Source of the DNA: Paracoccaceae bacterium
GTDB lineage: Bacteria; Pseudomonadota; Alphaproteobacteria; Rhodobacterales; Rhodobacteraceae
Assembly: GCA_019090795.1 (NCBI GenBank)
Contig: JAHRVG010000027.1
Coordinates: forward strand, 1-59,626
DNA length: 59,626 bases
Direction of reading: 5' to 3'
The notes under the pieces are model-generated. The model was not told where the DNA came from and made no database searches. It was given only the letters and a program-made list of their open reading frames with translations. This document shows, piece by piece, positions 42,494-51,619 of the stretch. Position 1 is the stretch's first letter; every line of letters begins with the position of its first letter. Both the position numbers and the translations under genes were made by a program.

Positions 42494-42724
42494 ATGCGCC
42501 CGAAACTTACCGCAGCCATTGTTCTAGCCAGCTTTGGAACTGCCAATGCCCGGAATTTGACCATTCATCCACTGGCTGAAATCAGAGATGGCCCGTTGCC
42601 TGCCTTGGTGAATATCCGCGCCAAAAATGCCGGTCTGACCATTAAATCCAGCGTCCCGTTCGACAGAAATGGCGGCAACACCGGGCTGATCGAGGTTTCC
42701 GTCTTGGGCCATGCTGGGGAATAA
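42494..42724 (+). CDS. Doubtful small secreted protein, possibly decayed
   Basis: Not recognised. From ATG 42494 a 76-residue frame opens with a signal-peptide-like MRPKLTAAIVLASFGTANA and then LTIHPLAEIRDGPLPALV. It ends at a TAA after GHAGE, but the same frame continues open for about 26 further codons (to 42801) after that stop, which would suit a gene broken by a nonsense change. A shadow frame on the opposite strand (42524-42769) is equally long. The stretch 42436-42872 otherwise holds nothing I can identify: no promoter, RNA or repeat. Confidence 0.25.
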   Translation: MRPKLTAAIVLASFGTANARNLTIHPLAEIRDGPLPALVNIRAKNAGLTIKSSVPFDRNGGNTGLIEVSVLGHAGE

Positions 42725-42872
42725 GATGCCGTCAAGACGAAACCGCGCCCCATTGGTGACAATGGTCATCTCCGAGTCGGTAGCCAGAAATATGTAAACC
42801 CAGCTTTTCGGACCAATTAGCGCCCAGCGATTTTCCCGCGGAGCGCCTTTTCAACAGCCTTCAGCCCGCTAG

Positions 42873-43964
42873 CTAATCAGCCTCGCCCATCAGCGCCGCA
42901 ACCTTCATTGCAATCTGCTTATAGGTCTTGGCATGCACGCCATCCGGTTCAGCGACAACCACTGGTTTACCCTGATCCGAGAAATGGCGGATATCCATGT
43001 GCAGCGGTATCGCACCAAGGAACAATACACCCAGCTTGCCCGCTTCAGCCTGCGCGCCACCATGGCCAAAGATGTCAGAACGCTCGCCACAATGGGGGCA
43101 GAAAAAGGTGCTCATGTTCTCAATAATACCGAGGATGGGAACATCCACGTTCTTGAACATTTTCAGACCCTTACGCGCATCAATCAGCGCCAGGTCTTGC
43201 GGAGTAGACACGATCACAGACCCCGCCAGCGGTACCTGCTGCGCCAGTGTCAGTTGCGCATCCCCCGTACCCGGCGGCATGTCAAGAACCAGCACGTCCA
43301 GCGCGCCCCATTCGACCTCTCGTACCATCTGCATCAGGCCGGACGTCACCATTGGACCACGCCAGATCAAGGGTGCTTCTTCGTCCATCAAAAAGCCCAT
43401 GGACATCACTTTGATGCCATATTGCTCCACCGGAATGATGCGGTGGTTGACGATTTCGGGGCGTTCGGTGATTCCCATAAGACGCGGAATAGAAGGCCCG
43501 TAGATATCGCAATCCAGCAGACCAACCTTCAACCCCAAAGCCCGCAGACCCAGTGCCAGATTGACCGACGTCGTGGATTTGCCAACCCCACCTTTGCCCG
43601 AAGCCACGGCCAGAACCGCCTTCACGCCCGGAATTGCACCGGGGGTTGGCCGCATGTCGGGGCCAACAGGGCGGTCCGGTTTGGTGCTCAGTTTTGGTGG
43701 CTCTTTCTGCTCGGGTTTGGATGCCTTCTTCTCGGCCGTCAGCACTACAAGAACCGTATCAATCCCCTCGATCCGCGAAACTTCGCGCTCTGCTGTGGCT
43801 TGTAGTTCGTTGATCTCTTGGCCGCCATCTTCGGGTACAGTGATCGAAAACACCACCTTGTTGTCCATAACAACAATGTCCGAAATCATCCCTGCCGATA
43901 CCAAGTTCTGCCCGCCTTTGCCGTATGGAATCTTGGCGAGCCTATCTAAAACTTTGTTTTTCAT
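42873..43964 (-). CDS. mrp: Mrp/NBP35-family iron-sulfur carrier ATPase
   Basis: Cytoplasmic P-loop protein that assembles or carries 4Fe-4S clusters (ApbC/Mrp). 363 residues: N-terminal MIP18-like domain (about 1-75), a Lys/Pro linker, then the deviant Walker A AVASGKGGVGKST, LLDCDIYGPSIPRL, and PPGTGDAQLTLAQ. The cluster-binding pair is CPHC in TFFCPHCGERSDIF. The start at 43964 is chosen over GTG 43988; AGAGGGG lies about 10 bases upstream. No operon partner is evident. Confidence 0.95.
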   Translation of the reverse strand: MKNKVLDRLAKIPYGKGGQNLVSAGMISDIVVMDNKVVFSITVPEDGGQEINELQATAEREVSRIEGIDTVLVVLTAEKKASKPEQKEPPKLSTKPDRPVGPDMRPTPGAIPGVKAVLAVASGKGGVGKSTTSVNLALGLRALGLKVGLLDCDIYGPSIPRLMGITERPEIVNHRIIPVEQYGIKVMSMGFLMDEEAPLIWRGPMVTSGLMQMVREVEWGALDVLVLDMPPGTGDAQLTLAQQVPLAGSVIVSTPQDLALIDARKGLKMFKNVDVPILGIIENMSTFFCPHCGERSDIFGHGGAQAEAGKLGVLFLGAIPLHMDIRHFSDQGKPVVVAEPDGVHAKTYKQIAMKVAALMGEAD

Positions 43965-44064
43965 CCTGAGTTTCCCCTCTGACGACACCTAGGATGCCGG
44001 AATCATTTATATTCGTGCATTTGAATATAACATAACTCGAAATAATTCCAGAGTATTTTGCTCA

Positions 44065-44095
44065 AAAAAATGGCCCGCGTCAAAACGCGGGCCAT
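44065..44095 (-). terminator. Intrinsic terminator of leuB
   Basis: TGGCCCGCG (44072-44080) and CGCGGGCCA (44087-44095) form a perfect 9-bp stem; on the minus strand a run of seven T residues follows. It directly follows the leuB stop. Confidence 0.9.
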
Positions 44096-44103
44096 TAGAT
44101 ACC

Positions 44104-45210
44104 TTAAAGCGAGGCTTCCAGCTCGGCCAATATCGCATCACCCATCTCGCTGGTCGATACCGGCTTGCCACCATCCGCCTGCATCAGGTCAGCGGTGCGG
44201 ATGCCCTTGGCCAGCACTGCCTCAACTGCTTTTTCCAGCCGTGTCGCCTCTTCACCCTGATCAAAGCTATAGCGCAGCGCCATGGCGAAACTCAGGACAC
44301 AAGCGCTTGGGTTGGCCATGGCTTTGCCCATGATGTCTGGCGCGGAACCGTGTACCGGCTCGTACATAGCTTTGGGGCGGCCATTTTCCATCGGCGCGCC
44401 CAAAGATGCAGAAGGCAGCATACCCAAAGAGCCGGTCAGCATCGCCGCACAATCGGACAAGATATCGCCAAACAGATTGTCGGTCACAATCACATCAAAC
44501 TGCTTGGGATCCCGAACCAATTGCATCGCGCCATTATCTGCATACATGTGGCTCAATTCCACATCCGCGTAATCAGCCTTGTGCACCTCTGTCACCACCT
44601 CACGCCACAAAACGCCAGATTCCATCACATTGGCTTTCTCCATCGAGCAAACCCTGTTGTTACGTTTGCGCGCCAGCTCAAACGCCGAACGGGCCACGCG
44701 ATCAATCTCGGCCTCGGTATAGCGTTGGGTGTTGATCCCGACCCGCTGGCCATCTTCCACAAATATTCCCCGCGGCTCACCGAAATAGGAACCTGAGGTC
44801 AGCTCGCGCACGATCATAATATCAAGACCGGAAACAATTTCCTTCTTCAGCGAGGAAAATTCCGCCAAGGCGTCAAAGCACTGGGCCGGGCGCAGGTTGG
44901 CAAACAGGTCCATCTCTTTGCGCAGGCGCAGCAGGCCGCGCTCGGGCTTCTCGTTGAAATCCAGAACATCGTATTTAGGTCCGCCAACAGCCCCCAGTAG
45001 AACCGCATCCACCTCTTGCGCTTTGGCCATGGTATCATCATGCAGCGGCGTGCCATGGACATCATATGCCGCGCCCCCGACCAGATCATCACTGACATCG
45101 AATGTCAGATCGCGCTTATCACCATACCAAGTAATAATCCGCTTCACTTGATCCATTACTTCTGGGCCAATACCATCTCCGGCCAGCACCAACAAAGAGG
45201 GAGTGTTCAT
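44104..45210 (-). CDS. leuB: 3-isopropylmalate dehydrogenase
   Basis: Third enzyme of leucine synthesis, oxidising and decarboxylating 3-isopropylmalate with NAD. 368 residues with [36 protein letters not shown], the metal-binding Asp region [18 protein letters not shown] and [16 protein letters not shown] 45210 has AAGGA eight bases before; another ATG is one codon earlier. leuC and leuD lie about 4 kb upstream on the same strand with five genes between. Confidence 0.97.
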   Translation of the reverse strand: MNTPSLLVLAGDGIGPEVMDQVKRIITWYGDKRDLTFDVSDDLVGGAAYDVHGTPLHDDTMAKAQEVDAVLLGAVGGPKYDVLDFNEKPERGLLRLRKEMDLFANLRPAQCFDALAEFSSLKKEIVSGLDIMIVRELTSGSYFGEPRGIFVEDGQRVGINTQRYTEAEIDRVARSAFELARKRNNRVCSMEKANVMESGVLWREVVTEVHKADYADVELSHMYADNGAMQLVRDPKQFDVIVTDNLFGDILSDCAAMLTGSLGMLPSASLGAPMENGRPKAMYEPVHGSAPDIMGKAMANPSACVLSFAMALRYSFDQGEEATRLEKAVEAVLAKGIRTADLMQADGGKPVSTSEMGDAILAELEASL

Positions 45211-45367
45211 CATCAAATTCCTTTTCAACTCAGGTTGTCACAAGACCTAAACAGCCATCACGACAGGGTCAAGACAAGCCGACGGTATATACCTGTTTCA
45301 AATTCATTGTCCTGCTAAAAACCCCCTGCTGGAGGCTCTGTTATTATGGTCTAGATTGCTTTGGAAA

Positions 45368-46249
45368 TCACTGCAGACAAACCGGTAATCGCGCGGCTAA
45401 AAAATCAAACACCAGACGCACCCGCGCCGAGGTCCGCAACTCCTGATGCGCCGTCAGCCAAACCGGCAGTGGCGGGATCGGTATCTCGGGCAGCACTGGA
45501 ACCAACCCGCGCGCCTGCGCCAATGCCACCTGTGTCGCACCGATACCTACGCCAGCGATCAAAGCTTCCAGATAGGCCACCTGATTATCAATGCGAAAGG
45601 CAAAGTCCTCTCGACGCACTTTGAAACCCAATTCCGCCATCCCGCGCATAATTATATCGGAACGGTCATACCCCAGCACTGTGTGATGCCAGATACCCTC
45701 TATACTTTTGGGGGCCCCGGCATGATCCAGATAGGATTGCGCCGCGAACAGACCAACGGCAACTTCGCCCATTCTGCGCACAATCAAATCCTGTTGTTGA
45801 GGCATCACCATACGCACCGCGATATCAGCCTCGCGCAGCAGCAGGTTTTCGGTGCTGTTGGTTGCCACAAGCTCCACCTGCAACTCCGGTTGTTGTCGCA
45901 ACAACTGCCCCAACAGTTCCGGCAAAGTATAGGTCGCGACAATTTCAGAGGCGGTAATACGTACGGTTCCGGCGATTTCCTCGGCCTGCCCCTCGGCCAC
46001 CAGAGAAATTCGCGCAGCTGCGGCGCGCATTGCTTGCGCATGTTGCATCAGTGCAGTGCCGGTTTGGGTCAGCACATAGCCCCCCTGGCTGCGTTGAAAC
46101 AACACTGCACCCAGCTGTTCTTGCAATTGCTGAACATGACGTCCGATTGTGGGCTGGCTGTGTTGCATGGCCCGCGCGGCGGCGGAATATGATCCCTCCT
46201 CAGCCACTGCCAAAAAGCTTTGCAGCAAAGACCAATCGAAGTTTTGCAT
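45368..46249 (-). CDS. LysR-family transcriptional regulator
   Basis: 293 residues: N-terminal helix-turn-helix with LLQSFLAVAEEGSYSAAARA, MQHSQPTIGRHVQQLQ, and a periplasmic-binding-like effector domain from about residue 90. It diverges from the epimerase-like gene, the classic LysR layout, so that gene is its likely target; the 104-base AT-rich gap should hold its binding sites. GGAG is four bases before ATG 46249. The inducer is unknown. It lies between leuB and the rest of the leu region, without a metabolic link to leucine. Confidence 0.9.
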   Translation of the reverse strand: MQNFDWSLLQSFLAVAEEGSYSAAARAMQHSQPTIGRHVQQLQEQLGAVLFQRSQGGYVLTQTGTALMQHAQAMRAAAARISLVAEGQAEEIAGTVRITASEIVATYTLPELLGQLLRQQPELQVELVATNSTENLLLREADIAVRMVMPQQQDLIVRRMGEVAVGLFAAQSYLDHAGAPKSIEGIWHHTVLGYDRSDIIMRGMAELGFKVRREDFAFRIDNQVAYLEALIAGVGIGATQVALAQARGLVPVLPEIPIPPLPVWLTAHQELRTSARVRLVFDFLAARLPVCLQ

Positions 46250-46353
46250 CCCACTCCATTCATATTTGAATAACTGAACTGCAATTATAGTCAATTTCAA
46301 TTCAAAACAGAACCGTTATCTATGATGAAACGGACAAACTTCAGGAGATCTCC

Positions 46354-47241
46354 ATGACACAGACAGCCCTTGTCCTCGGTGCCACCGGCCGATTTGGCCG
46401 AAATATGAACGAAGCACTGCAAGCGACAGGTTGGAACACCCGCGCGTTCAATCGTGAAAATGACATGCTCAAAACTGCGGCGCAGTCTGCGGATATCATC
46501 GTTTATGGCTGGAATCCGCCCTATAATAAATGGGCCAGCCAGTGTTTGGGCCAGTTGCAACAAGTCATCGACGCGGCCCGCGCCTGCGGAGCCACGATCC
46601 TGTTCCCCGGCAATATTTACCCCTACGGTACTGAAATGCCTCCGTTGCTCACGGAAACGACACCCCATAGTGCAACCAATACCCTTGGAAAAATCCGAAC
46701 CACAATGGAATCAATGCTGCAAGCATCCGGCGTGAAAACCATTATCCTACGCGCGGGTGATTTCATTGATACAGAGGCGAACGGCAATTGGTTTGACATG
46801 ATAATCACCAAGAATACGCACAAAAATGGCAAGATCAGCTATCCGGGCAATCCTGATATCCCCCATGCTTGGGCCTATCTACCGGACTTTGCCCGTGCGT
46901 TAACGGCACTCGCAGACAAACGCGATACATTGCCCGCGTTCACAGCCCTCAATTTCGAAGGCTATACCCTGAGTGGTTCGGAACTGGCAGAGCGGTTGAA
47001 TGCAAAAGTTCAAAGAATGAGCTGGGTGCCTATTCACATTGCGCGCCTGTTTTGGCCTATGGCGAAACATCTGCTGGAGATGCGTTATCAGTGGAATACG
47101 CCCCACCGGGTTGACGGCAGCGCCTTGCAAAGCTTGCTACCGGATTTCAGCGCAACTCCTGTTAACATCGCACTGCAATCGGCGGTTTCATTCGAGATCA
47201 ACCCAAATCAACCGGTGATCCGAACTGGCGCGACCATCTGA
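46354..47241 (+). CDS. NAD(P)-dependent epimerase/dehydratase-like protein
   Basis: 295-residue extended SDR-like protein. The nucleotide motif is LVLGATGRFGRNMNEAL; a PGNIYPYGTEM segment replaces the usual Ser and Tyr-x-x-x-Lys surroundings, so catalysis may be atypical. AGGAG is seven bases upstream. The last 54 bases overlap the convergent endonuclease/phosphatase gene, and the final residues (QPVIRTGATI) come from DNA that also encodes that gene's conserved C-terminus, suggesting loss of the original stop. The function is not known. Confidence 0.78.
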   Translation: MTQTALVLGATGRFGRNMNEALQATGWNTRAFNRENDMLKTAAQSADIIVYGWNPPYNKWASQCLGQLQQVIDAARACGATILFPGNIYPYGTEMPPLLTETTPHSATNTLGKIRTTMESMLQASGVKTIILRAGDFIDTEANGNWFDMIITKNTHKNGKISYPGNPDIPHAWAYLPDFARALTALADKRDTLPAFTALNFEGYTLSGSELAERLNAKVQRMSWVPIHIARLFWPMAKHLLEMRYQWNTPHRVDGSALQSLLPDFSATPVNIALQSAVSFEINPNQPVIRTGATI

Positions 47242-48312
47242 GCCGATCAACCCGTACCCCGCCTCATCCGGCGTCGGCCAGAACACACCCGCATCAAGCA
47301 CCTTAAGGATCTTGGACGGCAACACATAATCCACCCGCAGATTTCCCGGCCCCGGATCATCACGCCAGTCTGACGTGTCGAGTCCGGGGTCTCCCTTTTG
47401 GGCGAGATTGGCATGGCCCTGCTGCTCACTCGCCACTTCTGCACCTCTGGATCGGGGGCGCGCATCCTGCAATGCCGGATTACCGAGCAATCGGGCAATT
47501 GCCCTATGTCTGCTGTCGCCATCTACCGGATCTGAGTTCAAATCCCCCAGAATGACAAAAGGGGCATCCGAGAAATCACCCCCCCTTAAAAGCCGATCCC
47601 AAAACAAAACCTCATCCGCATTGCGCATGCCATTGGCATCCTGTGGCCCGTCAAAAACCGGCGGCGTCGGATGCGAAGCCATAACCTGCAACACCCGCCC
47701 ATCTGGCAATTTTACCGGAACGATCCAGTGCCCTTTGGAGGACAGGCGCATCACCTCTTGCGCCGCGAATGATGGAAAAGGCTTCCCGTCTTCAAAAACT
47801 GGCAACAGCGCCTCGGGCGCATCTTTCCACAGGATGTTGGTAAATTCCCGCGCCCCCCCCGCATCAATCGGGAACCTTGAGATCAGCGCCATGGCATATT
47901 GCCCGCGAAACGCTCCATAGCCGTAGGCATCGGCTGGCCCATCCGGCTTTCTATCCCCGTTCAGATCCAACCCGCTGGGTACACCAGTGTTCTGTGGTGG
48001 CGCAAAAAAATAGGGATAGCCAATTCCCCCGTAGGCCCCGTCATCTTGCCCCAGCAATTCCAAAAAGGCCTTGAGCGCAAGATTTTCATAGTCATGGTCC
48101 AGCTCGTTGATCAACAGAACATCGGGGCGAACCGTCTTGATGATATGCGACACCGCAGTGATCTGCTTGTCTTTGCGCTCAGTTATATTTTGCAGCAACA
48201 CCCCCGGTCCGCGCCGGGTTAGCGCAGCATTGAACGTTGCAATCCGAAACGGTTCTGCCACAACAGCGCTTGCAGCCAACAGCAATATTGCTGTCAGCCA
48301 GAAGCGCCTCAC
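47188..48312 (-). CDS. Secreted endonuclease/exonuclease/phosphatase-fold protein
   Basis: 374 residues with a signal peptide (about 19 residues, ending AVVAEP). Active-site landmarks of the DNase I-like fold: Asn in IATFNAALT, Glu in LLINELDHDYENL, GDLNSDP, and SSDHRLIWVDL at the C-terminus. It may act on nucleic acids or phosphodiesters outside the cytoplasm; the substrate is unknown. A DLNGDRKPDG calcium-like loop is present. The start is GTG 48312, overlapping the stop of the upstream membrane protein (GTGA), so the two are coupled. Confidence 0.87.
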   Translation of the reverse strand: MRRFWLTAILLLAASAVVAEPFRIATFNAALTRRGPGVLLQNITERKDKQITAVSHIIKTVRPDVLLINELDHDYENLALKAFLELLGQDDGAYGGIGYPYFFAPPQNTGVPSGLDLNGDRKPDGPADAYGYGAFRGQYAMALISRFPIDAGGAREFTNILWKDAPEALLPVFEDGKPFPSFAAQEVMRLSSKGHWIVPVKLPDGRVLQVMASHPTPPVFDGPQDANGMRNADEVLFWDRLLRGGDFSDAPFVILGDLNSDPVDGDSRHRAIARLLGNPALQDARPRSRGAEVASEQQGHANLAQKGDPGLDTSDWRDDPGPGNLRVDYVLPSKILKVLDAGVFWPTPDEAGYGLIGSDGRASSDHRLIWVDLE

Positions 48313-48929
48313 GCTTGGGCGGCCTTTTCTTTGGTAATCAGGCTGGCAACCTTGAACAGGGCAATCGCTCGCAACAGGGATGTTGCAGGGACAAAGCACC
48401 AGATCGCAATGAGCCAGAGCAAAAACTGGCTGTTGCTAGACGATATTGGTTCCAGCGGCCCAAGAAAGGACAGTGCTGCAAGCGGGGCCATATACGGCAA
48501 GGATATGCCGATAATGACGTTCATAACTGCATTGCGGCGCAGAGTCGTCGGCGCGTCATGGCTGCCCGCATCAAAGGTTGGCATGTTGATCCAGAGATTG
48601 AAATGCTCTCGCCCAACTGGCCAACCAAAAACCCAGACAGTGATGCCGGCCAGAACAACCCCGATCGCAGTGACGCTGAGCGCCAATCCCGAGGCCTTGC
48701 CCAGCAAGATCCGGCTTTCCGGCCCGGCGGTTTCCGCCAATGACAGAAAGGACTGCAACGGGCTATAGCTGAAATTCCAGAAATCAAAACTCGCCGCGGC
48801 AAAATCGGAAACTGCCAGTGTGCCGGCAGTGGTTTCCACCGGCCCGCGAAATGCATAGACCAACAGCACCACAAGGGCCACCAGCAGGCCAAATCGCAAC
48901 CGATTAGGGGGCGGCAAACCTGAATTCAA
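48309..48929 (-). CDS. Conserved membrane protein of unknown function
   Basis: 206 residues with about four predicted helices (near 13-29, 79-103, 134-158 and 168-195) and a loop of some 50 residues after the first. No recognised domain. Its stop overlaps the GTG of the secreted endonuclease/phosphatase gene, and its start overlaps the small membrane protein upstream by 26 bases. The tight packing suggests a three-gene unit at the envelope, downstream of leuD. Confidence 0.72.
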   Translation of the reverse strand: MNSGLPPPNRLRFGLLVALVVLLVYAFRGPVETTAGTLAVSDFAAASFDFWNFSYSPLQSFLSLAETAGPESRILLGKASGLALSVTAIGVVLAGITVWVFGWPVGREHFNLWINMPTFDAGSHDAPTTLRRNAVMNVIIGISLPYMAPLAALSFLGPLEPISSSNSQFLLWLIAIWCFVPATSLLRAIALFKVASLITKEKAAQA

Positions 48930-49116
48930 TCAGGGTCGGAGACGGAAATCCGTACTCGAATATCACAAACGCCGCTGCAATTGCAGCAAGCAACATAGAT
49001 AGCTCCGCCGAATTGGGGGATACCTCAGGTAACATAACAGCGGGAATCGCCACGGTCACTGCAACCAAAGCGGCCCTCACTGATGCGCCAGCAAGCCTCG
49101 TCAACACTGCTCTCAT
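48904..49116 (-). CDS. Small membrane protein of unknown function
   Basis: 70 residues with two hydrophobic segments (about 12-30 and 38-56) and the ending EYGFPSPTLIEFRFAAP. It overlaps the next gene by 26 bases. No family is recognised; support comes from its hydrophobic pattern and packing in the unit. Confidence 0.55.
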   Translation of the reverse strand: MRAVLTRLAGASVRAALVAVTVAIPAVMLPEVSPNSAELSMLLAAIAAAFVIFEYGFPSPTLIEFRFAAP

Positions 49117-49275
49117 CCTAACACCCAGATTTAGTTCCGGGTTGTTGTTATGGCATTTAGCCTTATTATTGCCTTAATAATGTCAGCATTTAGATTCACG
49201 TCAACCGTGATAGAATAAAATTGTTATAAATCAGTTGGTTTCAGGCCGTACCTGTAGTAGTTTTGCACCACCACA

Positions 49276-49303
49276 ATATGGCCACATTTCACAGTGGCCA
49301 TAT
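49276..49303 (-). terminator. Hairpin downstream of leuD
   Basis: ATATGGCCAC (49276-49285) and GTGGCCATAT (49294-49303) form a perfect 10-bp stem with an eight-base loop. It follows the leuD stop by about 20 bases, but lacks a T-run on the minus strand, so it may be a weak terminator or an mRNA-end stabiliser. Confidence 0.55.
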
Positions 49304-49325
49304 CTATATGTTGTGTTTGGCGGTT

Positions 49326-49931
49326 TTATGCCCAAGGCGTCCGTTGGCTGTATTCTGCCTCGAAGCCGTCAATGGCATCGACCTTTTGCATGGTCAGGCT
49401 AATGTCATCCAACCCATTGAGAAGGCAGTGTTTCTTAAAGGAATCCACCTCAAATGAAATTGCGGTGCCATCGGTTGCAGAAATGGTTTGAGCCTCCAAA
49501 TCCACAGAGATTCGCGCATTTTCGCCCCGCTCGGCATCTTCCATCAAAACAGCCACTTCTTCAGCGGAAAGGCGGATCGGAAGGACGCCATTTTTAAAGC
49601 AGTTGTTATAAAAAATGTCTGCAAAAGAGGTGGAGACGATCACCTTTATGCCGAAATCCTTTAGTGCCCAAGGCGCATGTTCACGACTTGAACCGCAACC
49701 AAAGTTGTCGCCGGCCACGATAATCTCTGCTTTTCGATAGGCAGGCTGGTTCAAAACAAACGATTCGATTTCATTGCCGCTGCCGTCATAGCGCATTGCG
49801 TCAAACAGATTGACGCCCAGACCAGAGCGTTTGATCGTTTTCAGAAACTGCTTGGGGATGATCATATCGGTGTCGATGTTGATCAAAGGCATCGGTGCCG
49901 CAACACCGGATACATTTTTGAATTTTTCCAT
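49326..49931 (-). CDS. leuD: 3-isopropylmalate dehydratase small subunit
   Basis: Swivelling subunit of isopropylmalate isomerase, 201 residues, the standard length. [30 protein letters not shown] and a [13 protein letters not shown] segment are diagnostic. AAGGAG lies seven bases before ATG 49931. It follows leuC by 10 bases. Confidence 0.97.
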   Translation of the reverse strand: MEKFKNVSGVAAPMPLINIDTDMIIPKQFLKTIKRSGLGVNLFDAMRYDGSGNEIESFVLNQPAYRKAEIIVAGDNFGCGSSREHAPWALKDFGIKVIVSTSFADIFYNNCFKNGVLPIRLSAEEVAVLMEDAERGENARISVDLEAQTISATDGTAISFEVDSFKKHCLLNGLDDISLTMQKVDAIDGFEAEYSQRTPWA

Positions 49932-49941
49932 GACTATCTCC

Positions 49942-51345
49942 TTAACCCAGTTCCCGAACATCTGTCAGATGCCCTGTTATCGCCGCTGCTGCCGCCATTG
50001 CTGGCGACACCAGATGGGTACGCCCACCCCTGCCCTGACGGCCCTCAAAGTTACGATTGGACGTAGCCGCGCACCGCTCGCCTGGTTGCAATTGGTCGGG
50101 GTTCATTGCCAGACACATGGAACAACCGGCCAAGCGCCATTCAAAACCGGCCTCTTTAAAGATATCGGCCAAGCCTTCTTCCTCAGCCTGCGCACGCACA
50201 AGGCCTGAGCCGGGCACGATCATCGCCCGCATGCCGTCAGCAATCTTTTTACCTTTGACAACTTCGGCAACGGCGCGAAAATCCTCGATCCGGCCATTGG
50301 TGCAGGAACCGATGAACACCGTGTCAATTTTGATGTCCGTCAGCTTTTGCCCAGCCGTCAATCCCATGTAATCGAGCGCACGCTGTGCTGCCACAACCTT
50401 GCCGCCTTCAAAATCTGTTGGGTTTGGCACTGTGCCGGTGATTGGCAAAACATCTTCGGGCGATGTGCCCCAAGTCACGACTGGCGCAATGTCTTCGCCT
50501 TTCAGCACTAAAACCTTGTCGAAATGCGCATCCTCATCGGTGAACAGCGTTTTCCAATAGGCCACTGCGGCATCCCAATCGGCACCTTTCGGCGCGTGTG
50601 GGCGGCCCTTTACATAGTCATAGGTAGTTTGATCCGGAGCAATCAGCCCAGCGCGGGCGCCACCTTCAATTGCCATATTGCAAACAGTCATGCGACCTTC
50701 CATCGACAGATCACGGATCGCTTCACCGCAATACTCAATGACATAGCCAGTGCCCCCTGCGGTGCCGGTTTTGCCAATCACCGTCATGGTGATGTCTTTG
50801 GCAGTGACGCCGGGGCTAAGCTTGCCGGTGATTTCCACCTTCATGTTTTTGGACTTTTGCTGGATCAAGGTCTGGGTGGCCAGTACATGTTCCACCTCTG
50901 ACGTACCAATTCCGTGCGCCAATGAACCAAACGCACCATGGGTGGCGGTGTGGCTGTCGCCGCAAACAACGGTCATGCCCGGCAAGGTCCAGCCCTGTTC
51001 CGGCCCAACGATATGCACCACACCTTGGCGCACGTCATCAACGGGGTAATAATGGATACCGAAATCGCGGGCATTTTTATCAAGCGCCTCAACCTGAATG
51101 CGGCTTTCCTCATTTTCGATGAACTTCACACGATCCGCTGTTGTAGGAACGTTGTGGTCCGGCACAGCGATGGTTTTTTCCGGAGAACGCACCTTGCGCC
51201 CTGCTGTACGCAGACCCTCAAAGGCTTGCGGGCTGGTGACTTCGTGCACTAGATGCCGGTCAATATAGAGAAGGCAAGTGCCATCCTCAGATTTGTCTAC
51301 CACATGGGCATCCCAGATTTTATCATAGAGTGTTTTTGCGGACAT
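49942..51345 (-). CDS. leuC: 3-isopropylmalate dehydratase large subunit
   Basis: Aconitase-family 4Fe-4S subunit, 467 residues. The cluster cysteines are in [13 protein letters not shown] and [15 protein letters not shown] and [12 protein letters not shown] mark the active site. It converts 2-isopropylmalate to 3-isopropylmalate with LeuD. The 274-base region upstream, toward the divergent MscS-like gene, shows no leucine-rich leader peptide or convincing attenuator. Confidence 0.97.
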   Translation of the reverse strand: MSAKTLYDKIWDAHVVDKSEDGTCLLYIDRHLVHEVTSPQAFEGLRTAGRKVRSPEKTIAVPDHNVPTTADRVKFIENEESRIQVEALDKNARDFGIHYYPVDDVRQGVVHIVGPEQGWTLPGMTVVCGDSHTATHGAFGSLAHGIGTSEVEHVLATQTLIQQKSKNMKVEITGKLSPGVTAKDITMTVIGKTGTAGGTGYVIEYCGEAIRDLSMEGRMTVCNMAIEGGARAGLIAPDQTTYDYVKGRPHAPKGADWDAAVAYWKTLFTDEDAHFDKVLVLKGEDIAPVVTWGTSPEDVLPITGTVPNPTDFEGGKVVAAQRALDYMGLTAGQKLTDIKIDTVFIGSCTNGRIEDFRAVAEVVKGKKIADGMRAMIVPGSGLVRAQAEEEGLADIFKEAGFEWRLAGCSMCLAMNPDQLQPGERCAATSNRNFEGRQGRGGRTHLVSPAMAAAAAITGHLTDVRELG

Positions 51346-51619
51346 GATTTTCTCCCCGCGTTAATGTTTGCTGAATTTTGGCTGCAGAGTATTGGGAGAA
51401 AGGCTATAGGTATGCCAGCAAAGCTATGGCAGCCCCGTGGAACCGCCATGGCAAGCGAGCCTTGTCATCCATATCAAATACGAGTGTCATAGGGACACCT
51501 GTAGCGCCGAATCAGCCGTGCTACAAGGCTTGCAGTCAGCAACCGCATGATTTCCTGCAATTCCACCCTTACCTGTTGCGCCGAAAACCCCTATCCTGAA
51601 GCAGAGCAAAGGGGAAAAC

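Noticed and set aside
51346-51619. Leucine attenuator upstream of leuC
   Set aside because: No leucine-rich short frame and no terminator/antiterminator pair; only a small TGCCA/TGGCA hairpin.
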